Assembly (NCBI GenBank): GCA_027924585.1
Contig: BSBM01000865.1
Coordinates: 9,329,739 to 9,393,738, forward strand
Source of the DNA: Larix kaempferi
Lineage: Eukaryota > Streptophyta > Pinopsida > Pinales > Pinaceae
Length of the DNA: 64,000 nt
Reading direction: 5' to 3'
A program made the translations under genes and the position numbers. Below are positions 47,336 to 59,390 of the stretch, piece after piece. The stretch's first letter is position 1; each line of letters opens with the position of its first letter. A model generated the notes under the pieces. It saw only the letters and a program-made list of their open reading frames with translations. It made no database searches and was not told the origin of the DNA.

Positions 47336-48931
47336 GGGTTAGCTTGAGTGGTTGGGTGTTAGGGTCAAGTCCTCAAGCCAACTATATGTGACATGTTAAT
47401 ACTCAATGTCCCTATTAGGTCAGGCATACTATAGTCTATACATGGTCAGTAAGTACCATACCTACATAAGCTACACAAATGCATGAGTGCACCTTGTAAT
47501 TCAAGTAGTTATTTAATCCCCTTTATAATTCAAGTACACAACCCTTTCCCCTTTATAACTCAAGTACCCAACCCTTTTAACTTGTTTCCTTAGCTTGGAT
47601 TACTTGTATCATTTTCCTCTTATATACAATTCAAATAGTACCTACCTAATATCTTCTTCTCTCACTCATGAGAGAGCATCTATGGAGTGAAGTGCATTCA
47701 AAAGGGAAACAAAGTAGTAAAAGTAAAGAAAAAGAATCTCCCGGACTATACCAAAACATAATGTATAGACAAAGAGAGATTAAAGAAATACATGCTGACA
47801 TAAATTATGGCATCTGTCAAATCTACTTGAACACTTATTACTTTGGTTGATCTTGGCCTCCCTACTTATATATAGCTTGGCTTTGGCTTTGGATTCAATA
47901 TGTTACACCTTCCTTACTCAGCACACTAGTAAATTCTTTTGAGGCATAGTAACAGGGCCTGTTACAACAAAATCTTGTCATCATTTCATGTGTACCTTTG
48001 GTTTGTCCTAATTCCTGAAGCATTGATGCCAAATTATCTGAAAAGAAATATTTCCATGCCTTTTTCCTCATATTGTGACACCGACACACTCTACAGATTC
48101 ACAAATAGCCTCAGACCTATGGTGACGCCCTTTTCCCATTGGAAAAGTGTGTCGCTGACCCTCCTTCCCTTCAGTCAACATGCTTCACCCCATCCCTGAC
48201 ACAGGTTTCTAGGTGGCAAGGTATGTCACTGTCAGTTAGAGGCTAAAAGGAGAATCTTTGAGCGCCTTCTAGAATGAATCGCTTCGTGGAGTCCCATCCC
48301 AACAAATTAGTGAAGGTGGCAGTCAATCCCCTAACTCCTTGGGATGATCCCTTAGTCTTCTCCATCAAATCCTCAACTCCTTCTATCCTATTTGGCCTAT
48401 ATATACAACCCTCCTCTTCATAATTAACACCTAGAGGATTAACTAGACCACCCAAATGCTGGATAAATTCTACTAAAGTTGAAATCCCTTCATCCCTTAG
48501 AGGCAAGGTTGGATCTTTGAGGCAAAAGTTTATTTGGAAGAAGTTGCAATGTCATGGCTTGGGTTGTAATCTCTCCCTTTGCATTTTCATTTTAATATAG
48601 TAATATACATGTTATTTCCATAAAAATTTGTTCATGTTAGATATTTAGAACTTGTTTCCTTGATCACTTGTTTAGATTAGCTTATATCACATATTGATTT
48701 TACTATTGTTTCCATTTGTTTTCCATGTGTTTTTTTTGCAACTGAGACACCAAGATCTACATCAAACAAAGAGAAACAACTACAGATACAAGGTAAGCAA
48801 TCCTTCGTATTCTTTGTGATTGGATTAATATAGGAAAATCATTTATATTCTGTCGTTATTTGTTCTAGATCTAAACCATTTAGACTAGGGAGATCGATTG
48901 GTGTCTGCACCGGTGGATTTATCCACAAACA
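46178..48931 (+). other. LTR-like sequence leading to a Tat-type primer site
   Basis: AT-rich and without a gene. It likely holds part of the TGTAACACC LTR and, at its right end, the 5' LTR of the Tat/Ogre-like element, which ends CACAAACA at 48931. I could not place the LTR start. Short frames at 46864-48506 show no domain. Confidence 0.45.
47302..47331. repeat. (TA)n microsatellite
   Basis: Fifteen uninterrupted TA dinucleotides. Confidence 0.95.
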
Positions 48932-48934
48932 AAA

Positions 48935-48953
48935 TTAGCGACCATACTGGGGA
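48935..48953 (+). other. Primer-binding site, tRNA-Arg-like
   Basis: TTAGCGACCATACTGGGGA resembles the TGGCGAC...CTGGGGA site of Ogre/Tat elements, with changes. It lies three bases after the LTR end. Confidence 0.65.
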
Positions 48954-51098
48954 GATTCCATAGTCTTTGGATTGTTTAGGTTATGATTTGCATTTTCTTG
49001 TTTATCCTCCTAAATCCTTCAATTTGCCTCTTTATTTTGGATCTATCCTTCTGAGAGTTACTGGGTGATCCAGTCTCTATTAGGGATCTTTAGCTCGGCC
49101 AGTTACCTCTTTTTGGTATGGGATATTTTATTTTTTCAATCTTGGATCTCGCCTGATGCACCTGGGTAGTGTCATACCTGCATCACAGTAATTTTGACGC
49201 ACCTTGTCTTAAGGAAGATCCCATCACTGACGCACTTTACCAGTGTTCAGAAAGTGTCACTAATGCTCTATAGCTGTGTGCAAACCACGTCACTGAGGCT
49301 ATGACGCCCTGGTGTATACCTGCAAGTCACATCAACCTGCAAAGATTGGCATCTAGGGTTGAATTTCCCACAAAAAGTTGGTTCTGCTAGTTTTCTAAGG
49401 TTTGTGTTTCACTTGTCTCAAACATAGTCTTTCTCATAATTGGTTTATTTTTTCTCTTGATTTACTTTGGATTTTAGAGCTTGATTTGACTTCTTAATGA
49501 GTCCTATCCAGTCAAGTGGTTGCTTCCTTGGTCTTGGGTAATTCCAATCCCTCGCAAGTGCAGCTAGTATTGTGACTCTTTGAAGATCCTTGTTCTATTT
49601 TTCTTTGAATTCTAAGTCTTTGAAAAGTTGTGTTGTTGTGGTTTTAGTGCAATTTGGTGTGAATCTTGAGTTGTGACATTTTTTGGGTGATTGATTTCTT
49701 AAGAACCTCTTTTTGTTTAAAGATTGCAGTAGTGAATAATCTCTCATATTTTGAATCAAGACAAAGGAATTCACATCATTCTCACAATTATTGAATGCAT
49801 TAGTAGGGAAAATAATTAAAAATTACTCTCTTCATCTTGAGTGCATTGCATGAGATTGTTGAAAAGAGTGTTTGTACTTTTGACAGTTGTTTGAAAAACT
49901 TTGAAAGAGCTGAAAGTTGTGCATGCTTATTTCTTCTTGGTTTTAAAAAGAGTTCATATTCATCTCTCCAAAAATATTAAGTGAGAATTAGGCCTTTTCA
50001 AAGCTATTGGAACAAGTAGTGAATGCTCTCATGCTTTTTTTATTCCTCTTTACCTCTTCTATTCCTTGGTTTAAAAATCAGAGATATTGCAATTAAAATA
50101 AGTTCATCTTTTCATTTTGGCTTGTAGATTTAACTTCTTTGAAAAAGAAAAAAGAAAAATCTTTTGTTGGTGTTATTTTTGGTTTGCTGGATTGATTGAA
50201 AGAGTATTGCTTTCGTATATCTTTTGGCCTCACTTAAGAAGAACAATGAAAGGATAACATTGTACTTTGGGGTAGATTTTGGTTATTTCAACAAAAGAAG
50301 AAAGATATATCTCCTTTCTGTAGATAGTTTTCATCAAAAAACAAAATACTTGCATCTCATTTAGCTTATTCATGCATATTGGTTCGAGTCTACACTTCAT
50401 GCATCCACCTAACCGTACAAGATAAAATCAAGTGCTAGTCTAAGTTAAAATATTTAGAAACTTGTGTGATGGGTTAGAGACGTGTTCCGACGTCTTTAGA
50501 TGTAGCAGTTGTCGTTATTTTCCTGCACTCTATCATGGGGGCTTGTAGTTCTTCCACCTACTAGTTGGTATATCGAACGGCCTTTCACATGCCTGCGGGT
50601 ATATAGAAAGGTACTTCACATACTTGATGGTATATAGGAAGGCTCTTGTTGAACGGTTGCGCATTACACAACACTACTACAAATTGGATCTCCCATGTAC
50701 CTTGCATATATCGAGAGACCCCACTAAGATATTGAAACCATATGAGTCAACCATTGGCCGTCTTTGCGTTGCAATACAACGAGAACAGCACTCGAGGAGA
50801 TACTACGCATGTAATGCCAGGTATTCGGGTAATACGGTCAAGAGTACGGTCTGAATCCTCACTGGTTAATGCTCTGAAATATTAGGTCGAGTATTACTGT
50901 TGGACCCTATAGTGTATCATGAGTTGTGATGCCTTAACACTACTGTGATCTTAATCCCACCTATCATATAAGTTTGCTTGCAGCTTTAGCTTGAGTAGGA
51001 CTTGAAGTGTGTTTTTTCTTTAGAAAAATATTAGGATAAGACTTTCATCATTCATTCTAGTTGAAAAACCCTTAAGAATATCCTGTAGAATACAAAAC
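48954..51098 (+). other. Leader of the Tat/Ogre-like element, no ORF seen
   Basis: Long non-coding leader. Ogre elements can carry an extra ORF before gag, but none is visible here. Words such as tgacgc and gtgtcac recur at 49180-49330, as they do upstream at 48120-48230. Confidence 0.5.
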
Positions 51099-53550
51099 TT
51101 GCCGCTTGAATATCCTCTCATTGAAGAAGGAAACATAAGGGCAGATATGGACCAACCCACCTCAATTGTTTCACATGAAGAAGGAATTCCAGTAACTGAA
51201 TCAGGAGGGGATTATTATCCTACTATAAATCCACCCATCACCACCCCTATGGGATTATTGGTGGTAGAAAAACCTCCTTCACATGACACATATTTCCATC
51301 CCTCACTTGAAGGTCAAATTGGTGTTATCAATTGGATATTCACTCGACCTCCAGATGACCCGATAGCAACTTCTTTTGGTCCAACCACTTCATTTTGGGG
51401 AACCTCTTTAGGGCATGTTATCTCTTTTTTTGGATCACCACAGACTGTGGAGACACGACAACCTCCGCACCCTACCATACTTGTCCTGAATGTATATTTT
51501 TTCAGACCACTTCAAGTAATTTTGGCTTGCTTACGGACACTTGGAGAGCGGGTAAGGCGCCATATTTTCCCTTCCCAATCCACTTCGGAAATAGAAAATT
51601 CTGAACATCATTCTCCTATTCATCCTTTTACCCTTCCTTCACCATGAATGTTTGTGCCCAACATGACCTTCTATGAACCGGGCCAACCATCGTTTCCACC
51701 TGTTTCACATTTGGTTAGTTCTAGACCTATTTTGACCCCAACGATTGGGGGGTAACCTTCAACCACTGTTAACTCCGCGACTGGAACACAACCTTCACAA
51801 TAAAATATGGTCGAAATTCACCCCCTATTTAGTGGTCAAAATATGAACTTAGGGAAACCTATGGTTAGTGGACAAAACATAATATTGGGGCAAAACTAGG
51901 TTGGTGGACAAAATTTAACTGGGGGGAAACCCTTAGTCAGTGGAAAAAATCTAACTAGGGAAACCTTCAGTTAGTGGATAAAATCTAAGTGGAGTACCAC
52001 CTTTTTTATGACTTATAATATGACTGGGATTTCACACCCATCCATGGGACAACCCTCATGGGAACATCACTCAGGAGGACCATTTGTATGGGACCAGCCC
52101 CCAGGGGGTTATACATATCTGGGTAATCATAATATAGAAATGGGTCAACTCTATCAAACTAATTTAGGAAACCTTTATCCTGGAGCACCTTACCCTAGAA
52201 AAACAAACACCCCATGGGGACATCATGGTTTTCCACCAATTAAACCCCCAGTTGGTGGCCCACCCCCTCGCCCTCCAACACCTCCACCACCTGTCCCAAC
52301 TCCACCTCCACCACTTGTCCCTCTTCCACCCCCACAATCTGGAAAACCCCCTCATGGGGGAGCAGGACCTCCATCTGGTCCACCTCCTAACGCAGGAGGA
52401 CCCCCACCATATGGCCAAACCTCTATCAGAGGACCTTACGATCAAATGATCTATGGTCCCACTAGTACTCAAATGCCATACCAATACTATTAGTACCCGC
52501 AGCCAAACCAACAGTTACCATTTCTGGCTACCTTAGATCTTTCATACCTGGTGCACTTGACCAACGATCCCATTCAATATGGCATGAATTGTCCACCCAT
52601 TCCTATGAAGTTTCCATTGGACATACCCAAGTTCGACGGCAAACCCAGCGAGGATCCCAAAAACCATGTAATGACCTATCACTTGTGGTGTTCCTCGAAC
52701 TCATTAATGGATGATTCTATCCATTTGAGGTTATTTCAATGAACCCTCACCGGCATAGCTTCCAAATGGTATTTGAATTTTGATCCTCGACTATGGATTT
52801 TCTTATGGATTTTCAATTACCAATTCGATATGAAACCAGCACAGATATTTTAACTTCACTCTAGAATTCTACCTCCACTCATACTCCTGATCATATTCAC
52901 GAATGGAGGAGGAGACACCGGCTCATTAAATATCCCATTCTGGATCATTTATTGGTCGATTGGTTTACCAAATCCTTGTTTCCTATCATAGCCAAAGATG
53001 TCGCTATGGGAGGGGCGATTACCGAATAATAAGCTATTGCATGTGCCCAGTAATTAGACTTAGTCTATGATCAAACTGGCACATTATAAGACATAATTCC
53101 CAATGCCTGTCACCCCACACACGACCCAACTAAACCCCCCACGGGATCACATGTCGATGGCATCATTAGTTCCATTCATACCCATCCTTCTACTCAATTG
53201 GATGGATCACCAATCCATATGGTTTCAACCTCAACCTCGTCATGGGCTGGTAATGAATACCAATCATTCACCCAGTTCTGCTTCAACTGCGAAGGTGAAT
53301 TCAGTCAAATCTGTTTCATCTCAGAAATCTAGTGGTAAGAATAAGAAAAAAGGAAAATACAAGAAATATTCTAACCAGCAGAAACCCAAGAACAATCCAT
53401 ACTCCCCTGACACCAAACCACGACGGAAGGCTAAGTATCCATGCTTACTATGCGGTGATGACCACTTCACGAAATAATTCCCACATCATGAAGAAGTCCA
53501 AAAGTTCCTCAAAGCAAACCCTCCACCCACAGTTTTAACGGACTCCTTCC
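51099..53550 (+). pseudogene. Tat/Ogre-like Gag
   Basis: Pieces at 51099-51647, 52008-52493, 52551-52742 and 53103-53477 all lie in one frame, separated by stops; the stretch 52743-53100 is the most damaged. The first piece opens with TTG, so the true start is unclear. A glycine/proline-rich segment (PPVGGPPPRPPTPPPP and more, 52245-52420) precedes the Gag core (KFPLDIPKFDGKPSEDPKNH, LTGIASKWY), typical of Retrotrans_gag. The basic tail has a zinc-binding motif CLLCGDDHFTK with its last Cys lost. The relative at 58448-64000 keeps CKLCGEDHLTHLC. Confidence 0.8.
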
Positions 53551-53567
53551 CTACACAGCAGTAGCAA

Positions 53568-54420
53568 ATGGTTGCACAACAACAAACTCCTCCTCAATGG
53601 ACCACTCATGCTCTCATGATGCGTAGTGAAACAGTCAACTTATCTACCAGGGCACGCACATACGATTATGTTCCCAACAAGGAATCTAATGAAGGTAATA
53701 CTGAAAAATCCTCCATACCCGCATCCACTATCCCTCTGTCACAAGGTCCTTTAACCATAGACAAACCTATTCCAGATTCAGTATTGCGTCCACCCATAAT
53801 CACAATCCAAAAAGAAGTTTTCAATCCCAATGCCTGGGTTGCTCAAAATTACAACATTGTGGAAGATCTAGCCTAGGAACCATATGCTATGTCGACCCTT
53901 GAAGTTTTACAAAACAACCCTAATCAGTGTACAACTTTTTTATCTTCTATTGGAGTAGTGGATCCATATTCATCTAACACCATCATGTTTAGATTGGAAT
54001 ACTTTAAGTCAAGGCTTTCCCTCCAATTCGAATTTCAAATCGTTACCAATGTCACCCGAAAAAATATCCATCATACTGTTTTAGACGAAGGAGCCTCTAC
54101 TTCAGTAATGTCGTTGTCTTGTTGGAAAGCCATTGGCTCTTCTGAATTAAATCGTTCCCCTACCACCCTAAAATAATTTGACGGACGTGGATTCCAACCA
54201 CATGGGCTTCTACAATATTTAGTCATTGAGTTGGGAGGAAAGATTGTTTCCATTAACGTGGAATTGGTCGTAGCTTTATTGGATTAAATCTTATTGCTTG
54301 GTCGAAATTGGTTTTATGCCATGACTACGGTCGCATCTTCCGTCTTCTGCGTTGTGCAATTTCCCAATTATGGGAAAATTTTCACTATCGACCAACTATA
54401 TTTTTGTACACCAGACATCA
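53568..54420 (+). pseudogene. Tat/Ogre-like protease region
   Basis: Continues the Gag frame, with stops near 53874, 54174 and 54285. The protease signature is VLDEGASTSVMSLSCWKAIG (about 54078-54135). The catalytic Asp is followed by EGA, a form also seen in the minus-strand element here (VDEGASVSVM). A GRNWFYAM and IFTIDQLYF segment follows. The protease would cut Gag from Pol. Upstream are NIVEDLA and MSTLEVLQ, both conserved in the minus-strand element. Confidence 0.8.
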
Positions 54421-56400
54421 CTTCTCATCCTACAGATAATATCCCTCTTTTAGGACACTCTTTTCAAATATATGAGAGTGTGGAGGTAGGACTCCTTAAA
54501 GATGCATCTCTAATGGGAGTCTTTCCAACTCCTGATTCCCCACCACACATTGCCACGGTGAACATGATCTCTTCTATGACCCCATATTCTTCTGACTCAA
54601 CATATCCTTGGATTTTTCCTGACCATATTGATATCGATTCTATTGGAGCTCAGATGCCTCTCATCCCAACTGAAGCTACTTATGAGGCCATCCAATCGGC
54701 GTCCGATTCACCCGATGACCACCACTTGATGGCATCAGACTCGAGTTATCTGCCATCTTGGTGGAACTCATCCTCTCCATCATTATATCATCTTCTCCAT
54801 TATTTTCACTCTGATGAATCGATCATGGAAATTAACAGCTTGGATGATCCTCCATGGGAATACCATCACCATCGATCATCCTTCCTCCCACCTTTAGACA
54901 TGGTAGAGAATGTGATTAAAACTAGTATTTCACTGGATGTCATTCCCAACCCTCAACCTCCTATTCTTACCCAGGATACAGTAACAGAAGGTAATTTGGA
55001 AAACATTACGCCTACCACTACCATTGACATCTTGGTGAAACCCGACGTCATGGAGCATATCCATATTGGCCAAACTTGTTCTCCTGAAGAAATCAAAACT
55101 TATAGGGCCTTTTTCAAACAATTATGCGATGTGTTCGCATGGATCTATGAAGAAATTCTCGGGATTGATCATGTTATCATTGTGCATGAAATCAAAACTT
55201 ATCCCGATGCAAAACCTGTCCAGCAAAAAATCCATCCAGTGCACCCTCGAATGACTGCGGCTATCAAAGCAGAAATTGAAAAGCTATTGAAAGTTGGTTT
55301 CATTTATCATGTCCCCTTGACAAATTGGGTCTCTAATATTGTTTCGGTTACAAAAAAAAGGAATCATCAGAGTTTGTGTTGATTACAGGGATCTAAATAA
55401 GGCTTGTCCCAATTAAAATTACCCCACCCCGTTTATCGACTAAATCATTGACAACTGTGCTGGTAGTGTCATATTTTCATTTATGGATGGATTTTCTGGA
55501 TGCAATCAGATTGAGATCCACCAAGCAGACCAACATAAGAATTCATTCATCTTCCCATCGGGTACATTTGCATACCAAAAATTACCTTTTAGCCTTAAAA
55601 ATGCTAGTGCCACATTCCAGTGGGCCATGTCCTATGCCTTTCACGATATTAATAATTTCATGGAACCCTACCTTGATGATTTTTCAACTCATTCAAATCG
55701 TCGTGAGTTTCGCATCGATCATCTGACAATCATTTTCCTCAGATGTCAACGCTATAACATCCACTTAAATCCCCACACGTGCATATTATGTGTGGAGTCT
55801 GGAGGTCTCCTTGGATTCATCATCTCAAAATATGGGATTTTCATTGATCCCCTCAAGTTAGAGGCTATTCTATCCCTACCCCCACCCATGGACATCACCG
55901 AACTTCAAATTTTGCAGGGGAAATAAAACTACTTGCATCGTTTCGTTTGTAATTTTGTGGAGAAAACACGAGGTTATATGTGATTGTTAAAGAAGGATGT
56001 CTCGTTTATCTAGGATAACTATGCCCAAAATTCCTTTGACAATCTCAAGCATGCCATTACTCACGCACCCATGTTATAACAACCTGATTACACCAAGGAT
56101 TATATCCATAATATTGCTGCCTCTACCTCGACTATTGGTATGGTTTTAGTGCAAGAGGATAGCAATGCACAAGAACATGTGATTTACTTTCTTAGAAAGA
56201 GTCTTATCGACTCTAAAACTTGTTATTCACATGTTGAGAATTTGGCTCTGGTAGTTGTCATCATTTTCCAAAAGTTTCGTCATTACATTTTACTCCATAC
56301 AACCACTATCATCACTAATTCAAACCCTATGTACCATGTCTTAACGCGTCAAGTACTAGGGGTAAGTATTCACGTTGGATCATGATTCTTCAATAATTCG
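54421..56400 (+). pseudogene. Tat/Ogre-like linker, RT and RNase H
   Basis: A variable acidic linker (54420-54900, ending SSFLPPLDM) leads to RT: GFIYHVPLTNWVSNIVSVTK (about 55290-55350), then a frameshift near 55370. In the next frame are SFMDGFSGCNQIEIHQAD, LPFSLKNASATFQWAMS and the catalytic YLDDFSTHS (about 55665). Thumb and connection follow (GLLGFIISKYGI). RNase H is seen as STSTIGMVLVQEDSNAQEH and LVVVIIFQKFRHYIL (56110-56300). Stops near 55924, 55980, 56012 and 56076 make it inactive. Confidence 0.85.
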
Positions 56401-56438
56401 ATCTATAGTTTGAAAAGGAAAAATCCAAAAATTCATTA

Positions 56439-57238
56439 GTGTTCGCGGAGCTAATTTGTGATATTCCCTGTATTGATCACAACTCTGAGCCCATCGACTC
56501 TCTTCCCGATGATTCATTGTTCCTGATCCATACTTTTGATCCATGGTACGTAGATATCACATTATATCTCCAAACACAATGCTTCGAAGCTCACCTCTCC
56601 CTCGATGAACACCATCGTATCCGCCATCATGCCAAATATTACCTAATCATCGGTGACACCCTATATCGACATGGCATTGATTCGATATTATGAAGATGTT
56701 TGACTCGCGAGGAGGCTGAGCGTGTTCTAAATGACTACCACTTGAGGGCATGCAGCGGTCACCTATCTAGGATGGATACATCCCAGAATATTTTACGCGT
56801 TGGATACTTCTGGCCATCTATATTCAATGATTGCATGGAAGTTGTTAAAAAGTGTCCTCCCTGCCAATTTTTCCATTCCAAAAAGAGCACACATCGCACC
56901 CCTTTACATCCAGTTATTGTCATTGGTCCCTTTGCAAAATGGGGCATAGATTTCATTCACATTAATCCTACCTCGGTTGGGGGGCATGGCTATGCTATTG
57001 TAGTTGTTGATTATTTCACTAAATGGGACGAGGCTATGCCTACATATAATGAAGACTGCAAAACCGCCACACTCTTCATGCTCAATGTTATTGCTAGGTT
57101 TAGGGTTCCACGAGCCATTGTCATGGATCATGGCTCATATTTACAGAACAAAATGGTAACTGAACTAAGCGGCAAGTTGGGTTTTTGTCATGAAAACTCA
57201 ACCCCCTACTATCCCCAAGCGAATGATAAAGTAGAGGA
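56439..57238 (+). pseudogene. Tat/Ogre-like integrase, first part
   Basis: The zinc-binding domain keeps its H-H-C-C residues (YHLRACSGH, then CPPCQFF, about 56735-56870). The core has WGIDFIHI (first Asp) and IVMDHGSYLQ (second Asp, in a changed context). The last catalytic Glu is codon 57234-57236, in QANDKVE. One stop (about 56691) lies before the zinc domain. The solo LTR inserted one codon after the Glu. Confidence 0.87.
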
Positions 57239-58168
57239 TGTTACACAGAAATCTTCCACCCTGTGAGCATCAGCATTGTTTGTCCTGTAGGATCCATTTC
57301 AATGACTCAGATCCATTTTTATCCTTTAGTGATACCAGTTTTCCCTATTTTTATTCATACCCGCATGTTGCATCACTATAGCATGCGTACCCACGAGTTG
57401 CATCATTATAGCTCGCTGGTATCAAGTAAAATGGTAAAAACCACTATTAATTACTTTTTACTCCCAAAAAGCGGTCATTGGGTGACCTTTGGTTCTCCAT
57501 CTACCCAAGTAACGTCTCGATGAGTCCTTTCACCTACCTTTGAGAGGACTATATATTGAGCACATATGGATTATGGATGGGAAAAAGAAGAGAATAGTAA
57601 AGGAACTCTAGTGGATTTTTGCCCTATCTTGAGTCTGCATTCATTGATCCTTGTAGTTGTGAACCATTTATGTTCACCTTCCAAACTCCTTTCTAGTTTG
57701 AGTTTTCCATTCATGGAGGATTGAAGTGGTGGAGGCACAAGTGGATTGATCTAGATCTTGGTTCAGATTGGTTGCCGGCAAGAGGTCATATCACTTTGTA
57801 CTTCTTCTTGTTCATTAATAGAAATGCTCATATTCTCGTCCATTCATGGTGTGAATGTTGTTTATTATACATTGGGTTACATTTGCTTATGATTCTATGG
57901 ACCATTGTTATTGATAATTTTAATGTCAATTATATATTATATGTACTTGTTGGATATTGGCTGTCAAGACTAATTTGTAGATTACAAGTGCACGGATTGA
58001 AAGCTCCAACGGGGATCTACATCAAATGTTTGGATCGAGGTTGGTTACATTTCTCCATTATCTTAACATTTTCATTTATAATAGCATTGCTGTGAGAATT
58101 GAGTAGATTTCTGGTAGTCATCTGTCTATTGTGGTATTCCCAAGCCATAGTGAGTTTTCTCCAATACA
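57239..58168 (+). mobile_element. Solo LTR of the Tat-like family, 930 bp
   Basis: Begins TGTTACACAG and ends CTCCAATACA. Flanked by gagga (57234-57238) and gaggc (58169-58173), a 5-bp duplication with one mismatch. It matches, in opposite orientation, the LTR at 58448-59374. The host integrase frame resumes right after it (EAINKVLKTM), so there is no interior and it is a solo LTR. Confidence 0.9.
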
Positions 58169-58447
58169 GAGGCCATCAATAAGGTCTTAAAAACCATGAT
58201 ACAATGCATGGTAGGGACCCATAGATCAAATTATCACTTAATGCTCTTTTCAACCCTTTGGGCATATAGAAACTTCGTCAAGACTGCTACCGGGTTCATG
58301 TCTTTTCAATTGGTATATGAACTGCAAGCAGTATTTCATATTGAGTGCGAAATTCCGTCTTTGAAGCTAGCCATAGAACTCCTACCAAACACTACTGTCG
58401 AGGAAGAGAGATTCTTATACTTAGACAAACTCGATGAGACTCGCTGT
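58169..58447 (+). pseudogene. Tat/Ogre-like integrase, second part
   Basis: Resumes with AINKVLKTMIQCMVG, then WAYRNFVKTATGFMSFQLVY and CEIPSLKLAIELLPN, typical of the Tat/Ogre integrase C-terminal half. It ends at LDKLDETR, where the minus-strand element's LTR begins. The frame is open throughout. Confidence 0.87.
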
Positions 58448-59374
58448 TGTGTTGGAGAAAACTCACTATGGCTTGGGGTAGACCACAACAGACAGCTGAC
58501 TACCAGAAATCAACTCAATTCTCAATTCTATGCTATATAAATGACAATGCTAAGATAACGAAGAATATAACCAACCTCGATCCAAACGTTTGATGTAGAT
58601 CCCCGTTGGATCTTTTCAATCCATGCACTTGAATCTACAAATTAGTATTGACAGCCAATATACAACAAGTACATATAATATATAAATGGCATTAACATCA
58701 TCAATAGCAATGGCCCATGATATAACAAGTAAATGCAACCCAATGTAAGATAAACAACATTTACAACATCAATGGATGAGAGTATGAGTATTTCTATTAA
58801 TAAACAAGAAGAAGTACAATGTGATACGACCTCTTGCCGACAACCAATATGAACCAAGATCTGGATCAATCCACTTGTGCCTCCACCACTTCAATCCTCC
58901 ATGAATGAAAAACTCAAACTATGAAAGGAGTTTGGAAGGTGAACATAATGGTTCACAACTACAAGGATCAATGAGTGTAGAATCAAGATAGGGAAAAAAT
59001 CCACTAGAGTTCTCTTGCTCTTCTTTCTCCTCCCGTCCATAAGCCATATGTGTTCAATATATAGTCCTCTCAAAGGTAAGTGAAAGGACACATCGAGACA
59101 TTTCTTGGGCAGATGGAGAGTCAAAGGTCACCCAATAACCGCTTTTTGGGAGTAAAAAGTAATAAACTAGTTATTTTTACCATTTTACATGCTACCCACG
59201 GGCTATAGTGATGCAACTCACTAGTACGCTGGCTATAGAGATGCAGCTAGTGTACAAGGTAAAAAATAGGGGAAAATAGTGTCTGAAGGATATAAAGTGG
59301 ATTTGAGTAAGTGAAATGGATCCTGCAGGCCCAAGAATGTTAATGCTCACAAGGTGGAAGATTACATTGTAACA
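58448..59374 (-). repeat. 3' LTR of the minus-strand Tat-like element
   Basis: The plus strand begins TGTGTTGGAG and ends ATTGTAACA. It is inverted relative to the solo LTR 57239-58168, with only 279 bp between them, so the two could pair as a long hairpin. Confidence 0.88.
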
Positions 59375-59390
59375 GATGCCCCCTAATGTG
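59375..59390 (-). other. Polypurine tract
   Basis: The minus strand reads cacattagggggcatc directly before the LTR start at 59374. Confidence 0.7.

Larger units (their letters stand above)
48935..58447 (+). mobile_element. Decayed Tat/Ogre-like Ty3 element (interior)
   Basis: A degenerate tRNA-Arg-type primer site (48935-48953) follows the 5' LTR. After a leader of about 2.1 kb, one plus-strand frame from 51099 to 55382 carries Gag, zinc knuckle, protease and the RT entry, with stops. RT/RNase H continue in a second frame (55483-56385) and integrase in the first again (56439-57238, then 58169-58447). A 930-bp solo LTR (57239-58168) splits integrase, and the minus-strand element from 58448 truncates it. 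The 3' LTR is outside the window or lost. Confidence 0.85.

Noticed and set aside
51099-51101. TTG as a genuine start codon for the Tat-like Gag
   Set aside because: Plant genes rarely start at TTG; the frame is simply open upstream of the first ATG, so the true start is undetermined.
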